This document shows, in pieces, positions 54,493 through 63,485 of a stretch of 64,000 nucleotides of DNA. The notes under the pieces were generated by a model that had not been told where the DNA came from, searched no databases, and saw only the letters and a program-made list of their open reading frames with translations. How positions within the stretch are numbered: position 1 is the stretch's first letter; each line of letters begins with the position of its first letter. This DNA comes from Oxalobacteraceae bacterium (GTDB lineage Bacteria; Pseudomonadota; Gammaproteobacteria; Burkholderiales; Burkholderiaceae_D). The position numbers were made by a program, and so were the translations under genes. The stretch spans positions 1-64,000 of the forward strand of contig CANCDR010000004.1 in assembly GCA_947374865.1 (NCBI GenBank), given 5' to 3'.

Positions 54493-55215
54493 CTACCTCA
54501 AACGTGATACCGCCGCAGCCAGACGCCGCACTGACTTTACCTTCACATCCACATACGAAGGCAGACGCGCCACACCATACGAGGCCGCCAAAAACTGTGT
54601 CAGCCAAACCGTGCGCATGCCTACCGCCTTGGCCGATTTTAAATTCACCAATGTATCTTCCACTAGCACACAGCGCCGCGCAGAAACGCCCTCATGTGCC
54701 AGTAATTTGCGCAAATAAGAACGCGAAGGCTTGGGCCGCAAAATCCGATGCACGACCATCTGCTCTACATGCACATGGCGCGCAAACTGTCGCGTGATCC
54801 CTAACTCACGCAGCATGGCTCGTGCATATTTTTGCGGTGCATTGGTGAGTAAAATTTTGCGCCCCGGCAGACGCTTCAACATGTGCAGCAGACCGCGTTC
54901 TGTTCGCACCATGCTAGCCAGATCATCAAAGGCATGTGCTTCGTGTAGAAAGTGTGTTGGGTCAACCTGATGATGACGCACCATGCCCATGAGCGTCGTG
55001 CCGTAGCGCTGCCAGTAATCGTAGCGCAGAGCATTGACGACGTCCGCATCAAACGGCAGGGACTTCGCCTCCAGTACCCTGGCAATGTAACGATTCATAT
55101 TGACATTCACCGCTGGGAATATCGCATGCGATGCGTTATGCAGGGTATTGTCGAGATCGAAAAACCAGACGGGGGAGCGCATCAGAGCGGGTCGCTGTGC
55201 GAGGATGGAAGACAT
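54493..55215 (-). CDS. HAD-family pyrimidine 5'-nucleotidase
   Basis: HAD hydrolase of 240 residues related to yeast SDT1/PHM8 type nucleotidases. Motif I is WFFDLDNTLHNAS (nucleophile Asp and the second Asp), motif II KILLTNAP, motif III Lys in RPKPSRSYL, and motif IV VLVEDTLVNLKSAKAVGMRTVWL. A helical cap lies between I and II (DADVVNALRYDYWQRYGTTLMGMVRHH). It is placed directly after argB in the same orientation, a common Burkholderiales arrangement. Confidence 0.9.
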   Translation of the reverse strand: MSSILAQRPALMRSPVWFFDLDNTLHNASHAIFPAVNVNMNRYIARVLEAKSLPFDADVVNALRYDYWQRYGTTLMGMVRHHQVDPTHFLHEAHAFDDLASMVRTERGLLHMLKRLPGRKILLTNAPQKYARAMLRELGITRQFARHVHVEQMVVHRILRPKPSRSYLRKLLAHEGVSARRCVLVEDTLVNLKSAKAVGMRTVWLTQFLAASYGVARLPSYVDVKVKSVRRLAAAVSRLR

Positions 55216-55236
55216 CCTCGCACAAGATTCATTCGA

Positions 55237-56175
55237 TCAGTGGGAACGGATCATGGTGCCGAAGGCCTGCTCGGTGAGCACCTCCAGCAACAGCGAATGT
55301 TCAATCCGGCCATCGATGATGTGCACGGTATTGACGCCGGATTTGGCCGCATCGAGGGCAGAGGAAATCTTTGGCAGCATGCCGCCAGAGATCGTACCGT
55401 CCTCGAACATTTCATCAATTTCACGTGCCGACAGATCCGTCACCAGATTGCCGCTTTTATCCATCACGCCCGGTATATTGGTCATCATGATGAGCTTTTC
55501 GGCTTTGAGGATTTCGGCAATTTTACCGGCGACTAGATCGGCATTGATGTTGTAGGCCTGGCCATCGTCACCAAAGCCGATCGGCGAAATGATCGGAATG
55601 AAGGCATCGTCCTGCAGCGCTTTCACGACTGCCGGATTGATAGCGTCGATTTCACCGACAAAGCCAAGGTCGAGAAATTCACCCGGCTTTTCCCGGTCAG
55701 GCATACGCATTTTACGGGCACGAATGAGGCCGCCGTCCTTGCCCGTCAAGCCGACTGCCTGACCGCCGTAATGATTGATCAACATGACGATGTCTTGCTG
55801 AACTTCGCCGCCCAGCACCCACTCGACCACTTCCATGGTTTCTTCGTCGGTGATGCGCATGCCTTGAACAAAAGTGCCCTGCTTGCCGATTTTTTTCAGG
55901 GCGCTGTCGATTTGCGGACCGCCGCCATGAACCACCACCGGATTCATGCCGACCAGTTTGAGCAAAATGACATCCCGCGCAAAACCGTGCTTGAGCCGCT
56001 CTTCGGTCATGGCATTGCCGCCGTATTTGACGACGATAGTCTTACCGTGAAATTTACGAATATAGGGCAGTGCTTCTGCCAGAATTTCTGCTTTAATTTG
56101 TGGCGCCACCGCAGCGACATCAACGCCAAGAGAGTTGCCAGGCTCTGGATTTGCGTGGCGGGTAGACTCGGTCAT
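55237..56175 (-). CDS. argB: Acetylglutamate kinase
   Basis: Second enzyme of arginine synthesis, phosphorylating N-acetylglutamate. The amino-acid-kinase fold shows [13 protein letters not shown] (Lys), [10 protein letters not shown] and the arginine-sensitive loop (INPAVVKAL), with [19 protein letters not shown] and [46 protein letters not shown] at the end. 312 residues; the N-terminal helix ([19 protein letters not shown]) fits hexameric arginine-inhibited kinases. Confidence 0.96.
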   Translation of the reverse strand: MTESTRHANPEPGNSLGVDVAAVAPQIKAEILAEALPYIRKFHGKTIVVKYGGNAMTEERLKHGFARDVILLKLVGMNPVVVHGGGPQIDSALKKIGKQGTFVQGMRITDEETMEVVEWVLGGEVQQDIVMLINHYGGQAVGLTGKDGGLIRARKMRMPDREKPGEFLDLGFVGEIDAINPAVVKALQDDAFIPIISPIGFGDDGQAYNINADLVAGKIAEILKAEKLIMMTNIPGVMDKSGNLVTDLSAREIDEMFEDGTISGGMLPKISSALDAAKSGVNTVHIIDGRIEHSLLLEVLTEQAFGTMIRSH

Positions 56176-56250
56176 TACTTATCCTGAAAAAAGTTAGCCA
56201 GATTTTACAGCGAAATGTGTCGCGCTTTCAGGGATTTTTTAGCTAAAGGG

Positions 56251-57078
56251 CTACTCGCAGGCCTGCGTCTCCTGTTTGGCAAAATCGGCCTTGATTTTCT
56301 TCAGCGCTACACTCGCCTTCGCATCCAGCCCCCTGAACTGGAACGCGATGCGGCTCGCGCCGGGTGAAAACGGCCCTAGGCGCGCCGTCACCACGCCCCG
56401 CTTACCCATCTGCGTGAGGTGGGCGCGCGCCGCTTCTTCGCTACGGAATACCCCCAGCGAAATGCCCCACTGATAGTCCCCGTCGGGCATGATAAAAAAA
56501 TCATTAATGCCAAGTCGACGCAGTTCACCAGCCTTTTTCTCGGCGCCTTCTTTGCTGCCCTGAGGCGGCATGTAGACCATCATGCGCGGCGGTTCGACGA
56601 CCGAGCGGCGGCTGACGGCTTCGCCTAAACCGAGCGGGGCCAGTCTCTGGGCAAAGCGGGCCGCCTCAGTGGCATCAAAATTGCCCACCTCGGTACAGGT
56701 CAGCTTCTGATTAATTGGCGCTGAACCCGGAGCGGAACCCGGAACTAAACCAGGCACATTGACCGACGGCGCCGAACTGGTGACCGGACTAGCCCCAGCG
56801 GATGTCGGTGATACGGATGCGGCCACGCCAGCCAGTGGCTCAGGAATAGACCCCGGAACAGGTACAGGCGCCGATCCGGTCGGTGTGTCGCCAGTAGCGG
56901 GCAGCGGCTTCCTGTTTTGTCCCGCGTTAGGTAACAAGATAATCCGCTCAGGATGCATCTGCCGCCCGATGCGGGCAGGTTCGTGATCTTCCGGGAAGAC
57001 GCTCGGCAGGTAGGCTTCGCGGTAAGCGAACAGGAGGACATTCGTCAGCAGTAGCAGACTGAAAAGAACTTTTAGCAT
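56251..57078 (-). CDS. SPOR-like domain membrane-anchored protein
   Basis: A 275-residue protein from ATG 57078, whose 7-bp overlap with the coaX stop indicates co-translation. A short N-terminal membrane anchor (MLKVLFSLLLLTNVLLFAY, about 1-19) is followed by a Pro/Ser/Thr/Val-rich linker (about 60-130, PVPGSIPEPLAG and similar repeats). The C-terminal domain (about 150-230) resembles SPOR peptidoglycan-binding folds (MMVYMPPQGSKEGAEKKAGELRRLGINDFFIMPDGDYQWGISLGVFRSEEAARAHL). Function unproven; attachment to the division septum is a reasonable guess. Confidence 0.75.
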   Translation of the reverse strand: MLKVLFSLLLLTNVLLFAYREAYLPSVFPEDHEPARIGRQMHPERIILLPNAGQNRKPLPATGDTPTGSAPVPVPGSIPEPLAGVAASVSPTSAGASPVTSSAPSVNVPGLVPGSAPGSAPINQKLTCTEVGNFDATEAARFAQRLAPLGLGEAVSRRSVVEPPRMMVYMPPQGSKEGAEKKAGELRRLGINDFFIMPDGDYQWGISLGVFRSEEAARAHLTQMGKRGVVTARLGPFSPGASRIAFQFRGLDAKASVALKKIKADFAKQETQACE

Positions 57079-57818
57079 GGCAGAGTGGTGTTCGCGACTG
57101 AAAATAGACCGAGCAAAACCAGATTGTCCACGCGATGATGTGGCAAGGTCAAATGCGCGCTCACCCACTGCCCTGCCCCACCCGACACAATGCAAGTTAC
57201 TGCAGCAGGTCCGCCATGCGCCTGCACCGCACGCTCGATGGCACCAGCCTGCGCCGCCAGACAGCCACTGATAATCGCATCCTGGGTATTGTCGGCAAAG
57301 GGCGCGCTGATCATGGCCGCGTGTTCCACCTGTGGCAGCAAAGCGGTATGTGTCGCTAAGGATTTGGCCATTAAGCCCAGTCCGGGCAAAATCATCCCGC
57401 CCAAAAAAACGCCGTCTGCGCTGATCGCATCGACCGTCGTCGCCGTGCCGCAGGTGGCCACGATCAGCGGCATGGCGGGAAACGCCTGATGCGCGCCGAT
57501 GGCCGCGGCAAAACGATCGCAGCCTAACTGCAGAGGGTCGCGATAGCGGTTACGAATGCCGGCCCGCTCGGCCGAAGCGGCAAACCATTCTGCAGGGGTA
57601 TTGGCTGGCAGGCTGCGCTGCATCTGTTCACGCACCGAATCACCGGCCACATTGGAGATCAGCGCCTGATCAATCGGCAGCGTCTGCCACAGCGCTGCAA
57701 GGGTATCGATCTGTGCATGTGCGACAGCACCGCTGGTATGCCAGGCACCAGGCGCGGCAGCACGATCGGCCAGCGCCCATTTGATTTGTGTATTGCCGGC
57801 GTCAACGAGTAAGAGCAT
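57072..57818 (-). CDS. coaX: Type III pantothenate kinase
   Basis: Cytoplasmic kinase of the CoA pathway of 248 residues. Motifs of the ASKHA fold are LLLVDAGNTQIKWAL at the N-terminus, DRFAAAIGAHQAFP, LIVATCGTATTVDAIS, FLGGMILPGLGLMAKSLATHTALLP and GGAGQWV. It starts at the base next to the birA stop, the frequent birA-coaX-SPOR order of betaproteobacteria. Confidence 0.95.
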   Translation of the reverse strand: MLLLVDAGNTQIKWALADRAAAPGAWHTSGAVAHAQIDTLAALWQTLPIDQALISNVAGDSVREQMQRSLPANTPAEWFAASAERAGIRNRYRDPLQLGCDRFAAAIGAHQAFPAMPLIVATCGTATTVDAISADGVFLGGMILPGLGLMAKSLATHTALLPQVEHAAMISAPFADNTQDAIISGCLAAQAGAIERAVQAHGGPAAVTCIVSGGAGQWVSAHLTLPHHRVDNLVLLGLFSVANTTLPC

Positions 57819-58643
57819 TCAGGCCGCCACCAAACTGCGCAGGGAAACATCACCCGCCATGATGTGAATGCGCCCGGCGCTGGCGGTGTCGAGCTGCATG
57901 CGGCCCATAGTATCCACGCCGGCTGCCAATCCCTCCTGCACGATCCGCCCCTGTTCGATCAGCGCCACCGCCTGGCCGGCATACGCATGCAGCGCGTTCC
58001 AGCGCGCGTGAAAGGCCGCAAAACCCTGCGCTTCAAACTGCTGCAGGTTCATCACCAGTGTCTCGAGCAGGACTGCCATGATGGTTTCGCGGTCCTGCGT
58101 TTGGCTGCCCAGATTAGCCGCCGGCTGGGCAATTTTCTGCGCCAGTTCGGTGGGTAATTGCAGATTGATCCCGATGCCGATCACCGCCCAGGTCGCGGCT
58201 GGTTCCTTGACGGCCGCCGTTTCGATCAGGATGCCAGCCAGTTTTTTACCATCTTGCAGAATATCGTTGGGCCACTTGAGCGCGACCCGCACATTGAGCT
58301 GGGCGAAGGCGTCCGCCAGGGCCACACCAATAGTCAGTGGCAGGCCGATCAGTTCTTGCAGCGGGCAGTGAAATTGCCAGGCCAGTGAAAAAGTCAGCGA
58401 ACCCTCCGGACTCGATAACCAGCTGCGTCCAGCGCGACCACGGCCCGCCGTTTGATCGTGCGCTAGCAGCAGCAGCGGCCCTGTCAGACTGGCTGCGCGG
58501 GCCAGCAAATCGGCATTCGTCGAACCGGTTTGCGGCACCACTTCGATGGCGACGGACTGCGCCGCCGCACCGCACAGGGCGCGAATACGGGCCGGCTGAC
58601 ATAGTCGCCGCATGTTGGCTGAGGTGGATGAAGTGGAGGACAT
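57819..58643 (-). CDS. birA: Biotin--[acetyl-CoA-carboxylase] ligase, no DNA-binding domain
   Basis: Attaches biotin to the carboxyl carrier of acetyl-CoA carboxylase. The active-site glycine loop is HDQTAGRGRAGRSWLSPE-like (about 60-77), and the catalytic KWPNDIL is present. There is no N-terminal HTH, so it should not repress bio genes. The start is uncertain: the frame runs to 58706 and offers ATGs at 58643 and 58613, none with a clear SD. The adjacent VanZ-like gene is divergent. Length with the 58643 start is 274 residues. Confidence 0.9.
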   Translation of the reverse strand: MSSTSSTSANMRRLCQPARIRALCGAAAQSVAIEVVPQTGSTNADLLARAASLTGPLLLLAHDQTAGRGRAGRSWLSSPEGSLTFSLAWQFHCPLQELIGLPLTIGVALADAFAQLNVRVALKWPNDILQDGKKLAGILIETAAVKEPAATWAVIGIGINLQLPTELAQKIAQPAANLGSQTQDRETIMAVLLETLVMNLQQFEAQGFAAFHARWNALHAYAGQAVALIEQGRIVQEGLAAGVDTMGRMQLDTASAGRIHIMAGDVSLRSLVAA

Positions 58644-58756
58644 ACAGATATTGTAACGGGATGCGCTGGCCATCGTCACGCTCGTTGGACTGAATATTTT
58701 TGCCACCCCACTGCGCTGCAGGTGACGACCGCGCCGAACTCCCTTACACTCGACGC

Positions 58757-59953
58757 ATGTTCAACACCGATCTTCCCAGCCGCGCGCGAAATCAGGATAC
58801 GCCGCTCAGTAATATGGCGGCGCATTTTTTGTCGCCTAACCCCGATGCGACGCCTGCCACCTCAGGCTTCGCCAAGGTCGGGCTGCTGCTCTATACTTTT
58901 CTCATTGTCTATGCGAGCTGGTATCCCTTCAGCGGCTGGCATAGCGTTGGCATGACGCCGTTTGCCTATCTGTTTGCGCCACTGCCTTACTACTGGACGC
59001 TATTTGACCTCGCGACCAACATGATCGGCTACCTGCCCTTGGGCGTGCTGGGTGTATTTTCACTCTACCCGCAGTTACGTGGCCTGCGCTCGGTGCTTCT
59101 GGTCGTGCTGTGCGGGGTGCTGTTATCGGCGCTCATGGAAGCAGTCCAAACTTATCTGCCCAGCCGTGTGCCGTCCAATCTCGACTTGCTCAGCAATAGC
59201 GCTGGCGTGCTGATCGGTGCGGCCCTCGGTGTACTACTCACGCCCACTTTCCTCATTGGCAGCCGACTGCTACTGCTGCGTCGACGCTGGTTTAACGGTG
59301 CGGCAGGGCGAGGCTTGATCGTGCTGGGTTTGTGGCCACTGGCGCAGATTTTTCCGCAAGGGTATTTGTTCGGCCATGGTCAGCTGCTGCCGATTTTTTC
59401 TGACTGGCTCACGCAGCTTCTGCATCAGCCGGTCGATTTGTCGGCTCTGCTGCGTCCGGCCAAAGCGCTGACGATCCAGCAATATTGGTTCACCGAGACC
59501 ATGATCACTGCCTGTGGACTCATCGGTGCGCTGCTCACACTGATGTGTCTGTTACGCGACCAGGCGCCAAAACTAAGGCTGATTTTTTTATTGATCGCCA
59601 CCACACTGGCCGCCAAGGTACTGGCCAGCGCCCTGCAATTTTCCCCTGATTTTACCTTCGTCTGGGCCACCCCAGGCGCACAGGGCGGACTACTGCTGGG
59701 GCTGCTAATTTTATCCGGGCTGATCTTTTCTCCACCGCAGATACAACGCCGCATCGCCGCCCTCACGCTGGTACTTAGTCTGGTGGCCGTCAATGCGGCA
59801 CCGGCCAATCCCTATTTTCTAGCCACCCTGCAGACCTGGGTGCAGGGGAAGTTCCTCAACTTTAATGGTGCGGCACAGTTCCTGTCATTACTTTGGCCCT
59901 TTCTCAGCTTATGGTTTCTCTTTCATCCTTCGCATCAGCACAGGCAGGATTAG
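58757..59953 (+). CDS. VanZ-like family membrane protein
   Basis: An integral membrane protein of 398 residues with about ten hydrophobic segments. The N-terminal part shows the VanZ signature: LLLYTFLIVYASWYPFSGW, FDLATNMIGYLPLGVLGVF and MEAVQTYLPSRVPSNLDLLSNSAGVLIGAALG. The C-terminal half is a separate multi-helix region without a recognised signature. The start at 58757 (MFNTDLPSR) has no SD; ATG 58814 is a possible alternative. VanZ relatives include a teicoplanin-resistance protein, but the function in Gram-negatives is unknown. Confidence 0.82.
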   Translation: MFNTDLPSRARNQDTPLSNMAAHFLSPNPDATPATSGFAKVGLLLYTFLIVYASWYPFSGWHSVGMTPFAYLFAPLPYYWTLFDLATNMIGYLPLGVLGVFSLYPQLRGLRSVLLVVLCGVLLSALMEAVQTYLPSRVPSNLDLLSNSAGVLIGAALGVLLTPTFLIGSRLLLLRRRWFNGAAGRGLIVLGLWPLAQIFPQGYLFGHGQLLPIFSDWLTQLLHQPVDLSALLRPAKALTIQQYWFTETMITACGLIGALLTLMCLLRDQAPKLRLIFLLIATTLAAKVLASALQFSPDFTFVWATPGAQGGLLLGLLILSGLIFSPPQIQRRIAALTLVLSLVAVNAAPANPYFLATLQTWVQGKFLNFNGAAQFLSLLWPFLSLWFLFHPSHQHRQD

Positions 59954-60000
59954 GCTCGGTGTATGATTGAGCCTCGATTGTTTCCGACCCCATTTCTACT

Positions 60001-60327
60001 ATGAGCGATTCTCTTTATTTTCAAAAGCATGTCTTTTTTTGCATGAACCAGCGCGAAGATGGCCGTCCCTGCTGCCAGGAACAAGGCGCGCAGGCTGCAC
60101 AAAAACATGCCAAGCAACGGATCAAGCAGTTGGATCTGAATGGTCAGGGTAAGGTCCGGATCAATCAGGCCGGCTGCCTGGACCGCTGCGAAGAAGGTCC
60201 CGTGCTGGTGGTTTATCCAGAAGGTGTCTGGTACACCTACGTCGACAGTAGCGACATCGATGACATCATCGACCAGCATCTGGTCGGTGGCAAGGTGGTC
60301 GAAAGGCTTAAAATCAGCGCACCATGA
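60001..60327 (+). CDS. Thioredoxin-like [2Fe-2S] ferredoxin
   Basis: A 108-residue protein with the Shethna/CDGSH-unrelated thioredoxin-like ferredoxin signature. Cysteines occur at the N-terminal strand (HVFFCMNQREDGRPCC) and near the C-terminal half (NQAGCLDRCEEGPVLVVYPEGVWY), spaced for one [2Fe-2S] cluster. Partner unknown. Its stop overlaps the hydrolase start by 4 bp. Confidence 0.88.
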   Translation: MSDSLYFQKHVFFCMNQREDGRPCCQEQGAQAAQKHAKQRIKQLDLNGQGKVRINQAGCLDRCEEGPVLVVYPEGVWYTYVDSSDIDDIIDQHLVGGKVVERLKISAP

Positions 60328-60950
60328 ATCTTCAAACTCAGCATTTTTTTATCTCCGGTTCAGCCGGCCAGCTGCAATGTGCACTGGACTCCCCCGAAGG
60401 CGAAATCCGCGGCCTGGCCATCGTCGCCCATCCACATCCCCTTTACGGCGGCAATATGGACAATAAAGTCGTCCATACGCTGGTGCGTGCCTTCATTGCG
60501 CTGGGCTATGTGGCGGTGCGGATGAATTTTCGCGGTGTGGGAAGCTCTGAAGGGGTGCACGACCACGGCGCTGGCGAAACCGACGACATGGCGCAGCTTT
60601 TACAGCATATGCAAACACTTTACCCTGCGCTGCCGTTCGCTTTTGGTGGCTTTTCTTTTGGTACCTTTGTCATGGCGCAGCTGCAGCAGCGTTTGCTGGC
60701 CGCTGAAGTCATCGCTGCCGAACGACTGGTCTTGATCGGCACGGCTGCAGGCAAATGGGCCATGCCGGTAGTCCCGGCGAATTCGATTCTGATCCATGGT
60801 GAACTCGACGACACGATTCCGCTGACCGATGTATTTTCCTGGGCCCGCGAGCAAGACTTACCAGTGATTGTCATCACCGGTGCCGATCATTTTTTTCACC
60901 GCAAGCTGCAACACATTAAACACTTCGTCGTCCAACTGTGGCATCGATGA
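60324..60950 (+). CDS. Alpha/beta hydrolase (208 aa)
   Basis: Small alpha/beta hydrolase without a lid. The nucleophile elbow is GGFSFGTFV (G-x-S-x-G), the oxyanion region AIVAHPHPLYGGNMDNKVVHTL (HPHP with a Gly-Gly), and the acid/His region ELDDTIPL and GADHFFHRKL. The HPHPLYGG text is typical of the predicted-hydrolase group often fused or linked to ferredoxin genes. Substrate unknown. Overlaps the ferredoxin stop by 4 bp. Confidence 0.88.
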   Translation: MNLQTQHFFISGSAGQLQCALDSPEGEIRGLAIVAHPHPLYGGNMDNKVVHTLVRAFIALGYVAVRMNFRGVGSSEGVHDHGAGETDDMAQLLQHMQTLYPALPFAFGGFSFGTFVMAQLQQRLLAAEVIAAERLVLIGTAAGKWAMPVVPANSILIHGELDDTIPLTDVFSWAREQDLPVIVITGADHFFHRKLQHIKHFVVQLWHR

Positions 60951-61079
60951 AACAAGACCATGGCACTTTTGGACATGCCCACGCCTCACTGATGTGCCCG
61001 GCAATTTTTTCGTGCATCCTGCTGCATGAACCTGCTTTATGAACGTGCTTTCCTCAACTGATTATTTGACTGATCTTCT

Positions 61080-62225
61080 ATGAAAAAAATTCTCGCGATT
61101 TGTGTTTTCCTCGGACTGTCTATGAGCGCGGTCCAGGCGCAAACCGTACCGCCGCCGACTGTTGCCGCACGCGCTTGGCTAGTGCTAGATGCCACCAGCA
61201 ATCAGGTCCTGGGTGCACAAAATCCAACCATGCGCATTGAACCCGCTTCGCTGGCCAAGATCATGACGGCCTATTTGGTATTCGCCGCCATCAAGGATAA
61301 AAAGCTCGATGCCAATCAACAGGTTCGCGTATCGACTAAGGCCTGGAAAGTCGATCCCAGTAGCTCGAAAATGTTTATCGATCCGGCCACCCCGGTCAAA
61401 GTCATCGATCTGTTATACGGCCTGATCGTCCAAAGTGGTAATGACGCCGCAGTCGCACTGGCCGAAGCCGTGGCCGGCAGCGAAGAAACCTTCGTCGTCA
61501 TGATGAACAGCGAGGCTGCCCGTTTAGGCCTCAAGTCCACCCGCTTTGCCAATTCGCACGGACTGCCGCATCCAGATAACTATACGACCGCCGCAGATTT
61601 GTCGGTACTCGCGCAACGCCTGATTCAGGATTACCCGGAAGGCTATAAGATCTATTCAACCCGGCAGTACACCTACAATAAAATCACGCAGCCTAATCGT
61701 AACCGTCTGCTCTGGCTCGATCCCAGCGTTGATGGCATGAAGACCGGACACACATCAAGTGCCGGTTTTAGTTTGATCAGTTCAGCGCATCGCAGTAACG
61801 GTAATGGCGAGCGGCGCCTGATCTCGGTCGTGCTCGGCACGAACTCAGACGCTGAACGCGCGCAAGAAAGTCAGAAGCTGCTCAACTGGGGTTTTCAGAA
61901 TTTTGATACCGTGAAGCTGTATGCAAAAAACCAGGTGGTGGCCACACCGGAAGTCTGGAAAGGCACCAGTAATGCGGTCAAGATCGGCTTTGCGCGCGAT
62001 ACCTATGTCACCGTACCAAGAGGGATGGCTGAAAAACTCAAGCCGGTACTCGAGCGGAAAACACCGCTGATCGCTCCGATTGCGCAAGATAGTACGGTCG
62101 CCACGCTCAAGATGGTCGCAGAGGGGAAAACCGTCGTCGAATTACCGCTCGTCGCGCTTGAGCAGATCAATCAGGCCAGCTTGTTTGGCCGCGCCTGGGA
62201 TTCCGTCAGGTTATGGATCAAGTAA
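61080..62225 (+). CDS. dacC: D-alanyl-D-alanine carboxypeptidase (PBP5/6, DacC-type)
   Basis: Periplasmic, membrane-attached serine DD-carboxypeptidase trimming peptidoglycan pentapeptides. Signal peptide 1-20 (ILAICVFLGLSMSAVQAQ). Catalytic motifs are SLAKIM (SxxK, about 57-62), SGNDAAVALAEAVAG (SxN) and KTGHTSSAG (KTG). The C-terminal PBP5_C beta domain is about 285-370, with the amphipathic tail ASLFGRAWDSVRLWIK as membrane anchor. 381 residues is the usual length. It precedes a D-amino acid aminotransferase. Confidence 0.95.
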   Translation: MKKILAICVFLGLSMSAVQAQTVPPPTVAARAWLVLDATSNQVLGAQNPTMRIEPASLAKIMTAYLVFAAIKDKKLDANQQVRVSTKAWKVDPSSSKMFIDPATPVKVIDLLYGLIVQSGNDAAVALAEAVAGSEETFVVMMNSEAARLGLKSTRFANSHGLPHPDNYTTAADLSVLAQRLIQDYPEGYKIYSTRQYTYNKITQPNRNRLLWLDPSVDGMKTGHTSSAGFSLISSAHRSNGNGERRLISVVLGTNSDAERAQESQKLLNWGFQNFDTVKLYAKNQVVATPEVWKGTSNAVKIGFARDTYVTVPRGMAEKLKPVLERKTPLIAPIAQDSTVATLKMVAEGKTVVELPLVALEQINQASLFGRAWDSVRLWIK

Positions 62226-62321
62226 GACGCCCATCTTTTCTGGCGCAGTAGTATTGTAATCACGCGTATCTGGTTTAATCTTCAACACCATGCTCACGGA
62301 CTCTTTTAGAAAGTATGCCTC

Positions 62322-63176
62322 ATGAATGATCCTTTGGTTTACCTCAACGGCGCCATGACGCCACTCTCCGAAGCCAAAATTCCCGTGCTCGACCGGGGCT
62401 TTATTTTTGGCGATGGCATCTATGACGTGGTCCCTTTTTATGGCCGCCGCCCTTTGCGTCCGACCCAGCACATCGCCCGACTCATGCGCAGTATGGCCGC
62501 CATCGGCATCACCAGTCCGCATGATGAAGCCGGCTGGATGGCCCTGTGCGACAGCGTTGTGGCAGCCAGTCCGCTCGCCGATCAAATGCTCTATATCCAG
62601 GTCACCCGCGGTGTCGCGCCACGCCGGCATACCTTTCCGGCGCAGGTAACGCCCACTGTTTTCATCATGAGTAATCCGCTGGTACCGCCTTCGGCCAGTG
62701 AGCGAGCAACGGGACTCAGCTGCGTATCGCTGGACGACAAACGCTGGCTGCGTTGCGAGATTAAATCGACTTCCCTGTTGGGCAATGTGCTGGCGGCGCA
62801 ATATGCCGTCGAACACGACGCAATCGAATCGATTCAATTCCGTGATGGCTTTCTCACCGAAGGTTCCTCCACGAATGCCTGGATCGTCAAGGACGGCGTA
62901 CTACTCGCGCCGCCCAAAGATAATCTGATCCTCGAAGGCATCCGTTACCGCTTCATCGAAGAATTATGTATGGAATGCGGCATCCCTTTCGAAGCCCGAC
63001 GCATCAGCCGCGCCGAAGTCGACGAAGCCGATGAAATCCTGCTCAGCTCCGCCACCAAGGAAGTCATCAACGTCACCACTTTCGACAGCAAGCCTGTTGG
63101 TGACGGCCGTCCGGGGCCGGTGGGAGAACAATTATATGCGGCCTATCAGCGGGTGAAGGCGGGACTGGCGGGCTGA
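62322..63176 (+). CDS. D-amino acid aminotransferase (class IV, Dat-like)
   Basis: PLP-dependent transaminase of fold type IV of 284 residues. The N-terminus VYLNGAMTPLSEAKIPVLDRGFIFGDGIYDVVPFY and the Lys loop WLRCEIKSTSLLGNVLAAQYAVE are diagnostic, followed by FLTEGSSTNAWIVKDGVLLAPP and SSATKEVINVTTFD. Most likely it transfers amino groups of D-Ala/D-Glu; a branched-chain or aminodeoxychorismate lyase role is less likely. It lies upstream of the ybeD-lipB pair, the standard betaproteobacterial order. Confidence 0.9.
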   Translation: MNDPLVYLNGAMTPLSEAKIPVLDRGFIFGDGIYDVVPFYGRRPLRPTQHIARLMRSMAAIGITSPHDEAGWMALCDSVVAASPLADQMLYIQVTRGVAPRRHTFPAQVTPTVFIMSNPLVPPSASERATGLSCVSLDDKRWLRCEIKSTSLLGNVLAAQYAVEHDAIESIQFRDGFLTEGSSTNAWIVKDGVLLAPPKDNLILEGIRYRFIEELCMECGIPFEARRISRAEVDEADEILLSSATKEVINVTTFDSKPVGDGRPGPVGEQLYAAYQRVKAGLAG

Positions 63177-63204
63177 ATTGTGCCCGCCCTATATAATGGA
63201 TCCT

Positions 63205-63474
63205 ATGACCGAATCCACTGAATCCCTCATTACTTACCCCTGCGACTTCCCCATCAAGGTGATGGGGCCGATGCAGGATGATTTCGCGGCGATCATCATC
63301 GCGCTCACTCTGCGGCATGACCCTGATTTTCATGCCGGGAAGGTCGACATGCGCCCCTCCTCGAAGGGCAATTATCTGTCCCTGACACTGACGGTGATGG
63401 CGACCAGCCGCGAACAGCTCGATAATCTTTACCGCGACCTGACCGGCCACCCGCTGGTTAAGTACGTGCTGTAA
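63205..63474 (+). CDS. YbeD/DUF493 family protein
   Basis: A small protein of 89 residues of the YbeD family ([37 protein letters not shown]... [28 protein letters not shown]), ferredoxin-like ACT-related fold. The start at ATG 63205 follows TGGATCCT; ATG 63196 is an alternative. It lies between the D-amino acid aminotransferase gene and lipB. A role in lipoate metabolism is suggested by position only. Confidence 0.9.
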   Translation: MTESTESLITYPCDFPIKVMGPMQDDFAAIIIALTLRHDPDFHAGKVDMRPSSKGNYLSLTLTVMATSREQLDNLYRDLTGHPLVKYVL

Positions 63475-63485
63475 GCGCCAACACA

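Noticed and set aside
58757..59953. Glycopeptide resistance determinant
   Set aside because: Only distant VanZ family similarity, without any van genes. Such proteins are widespread in Gram-negative genomes.
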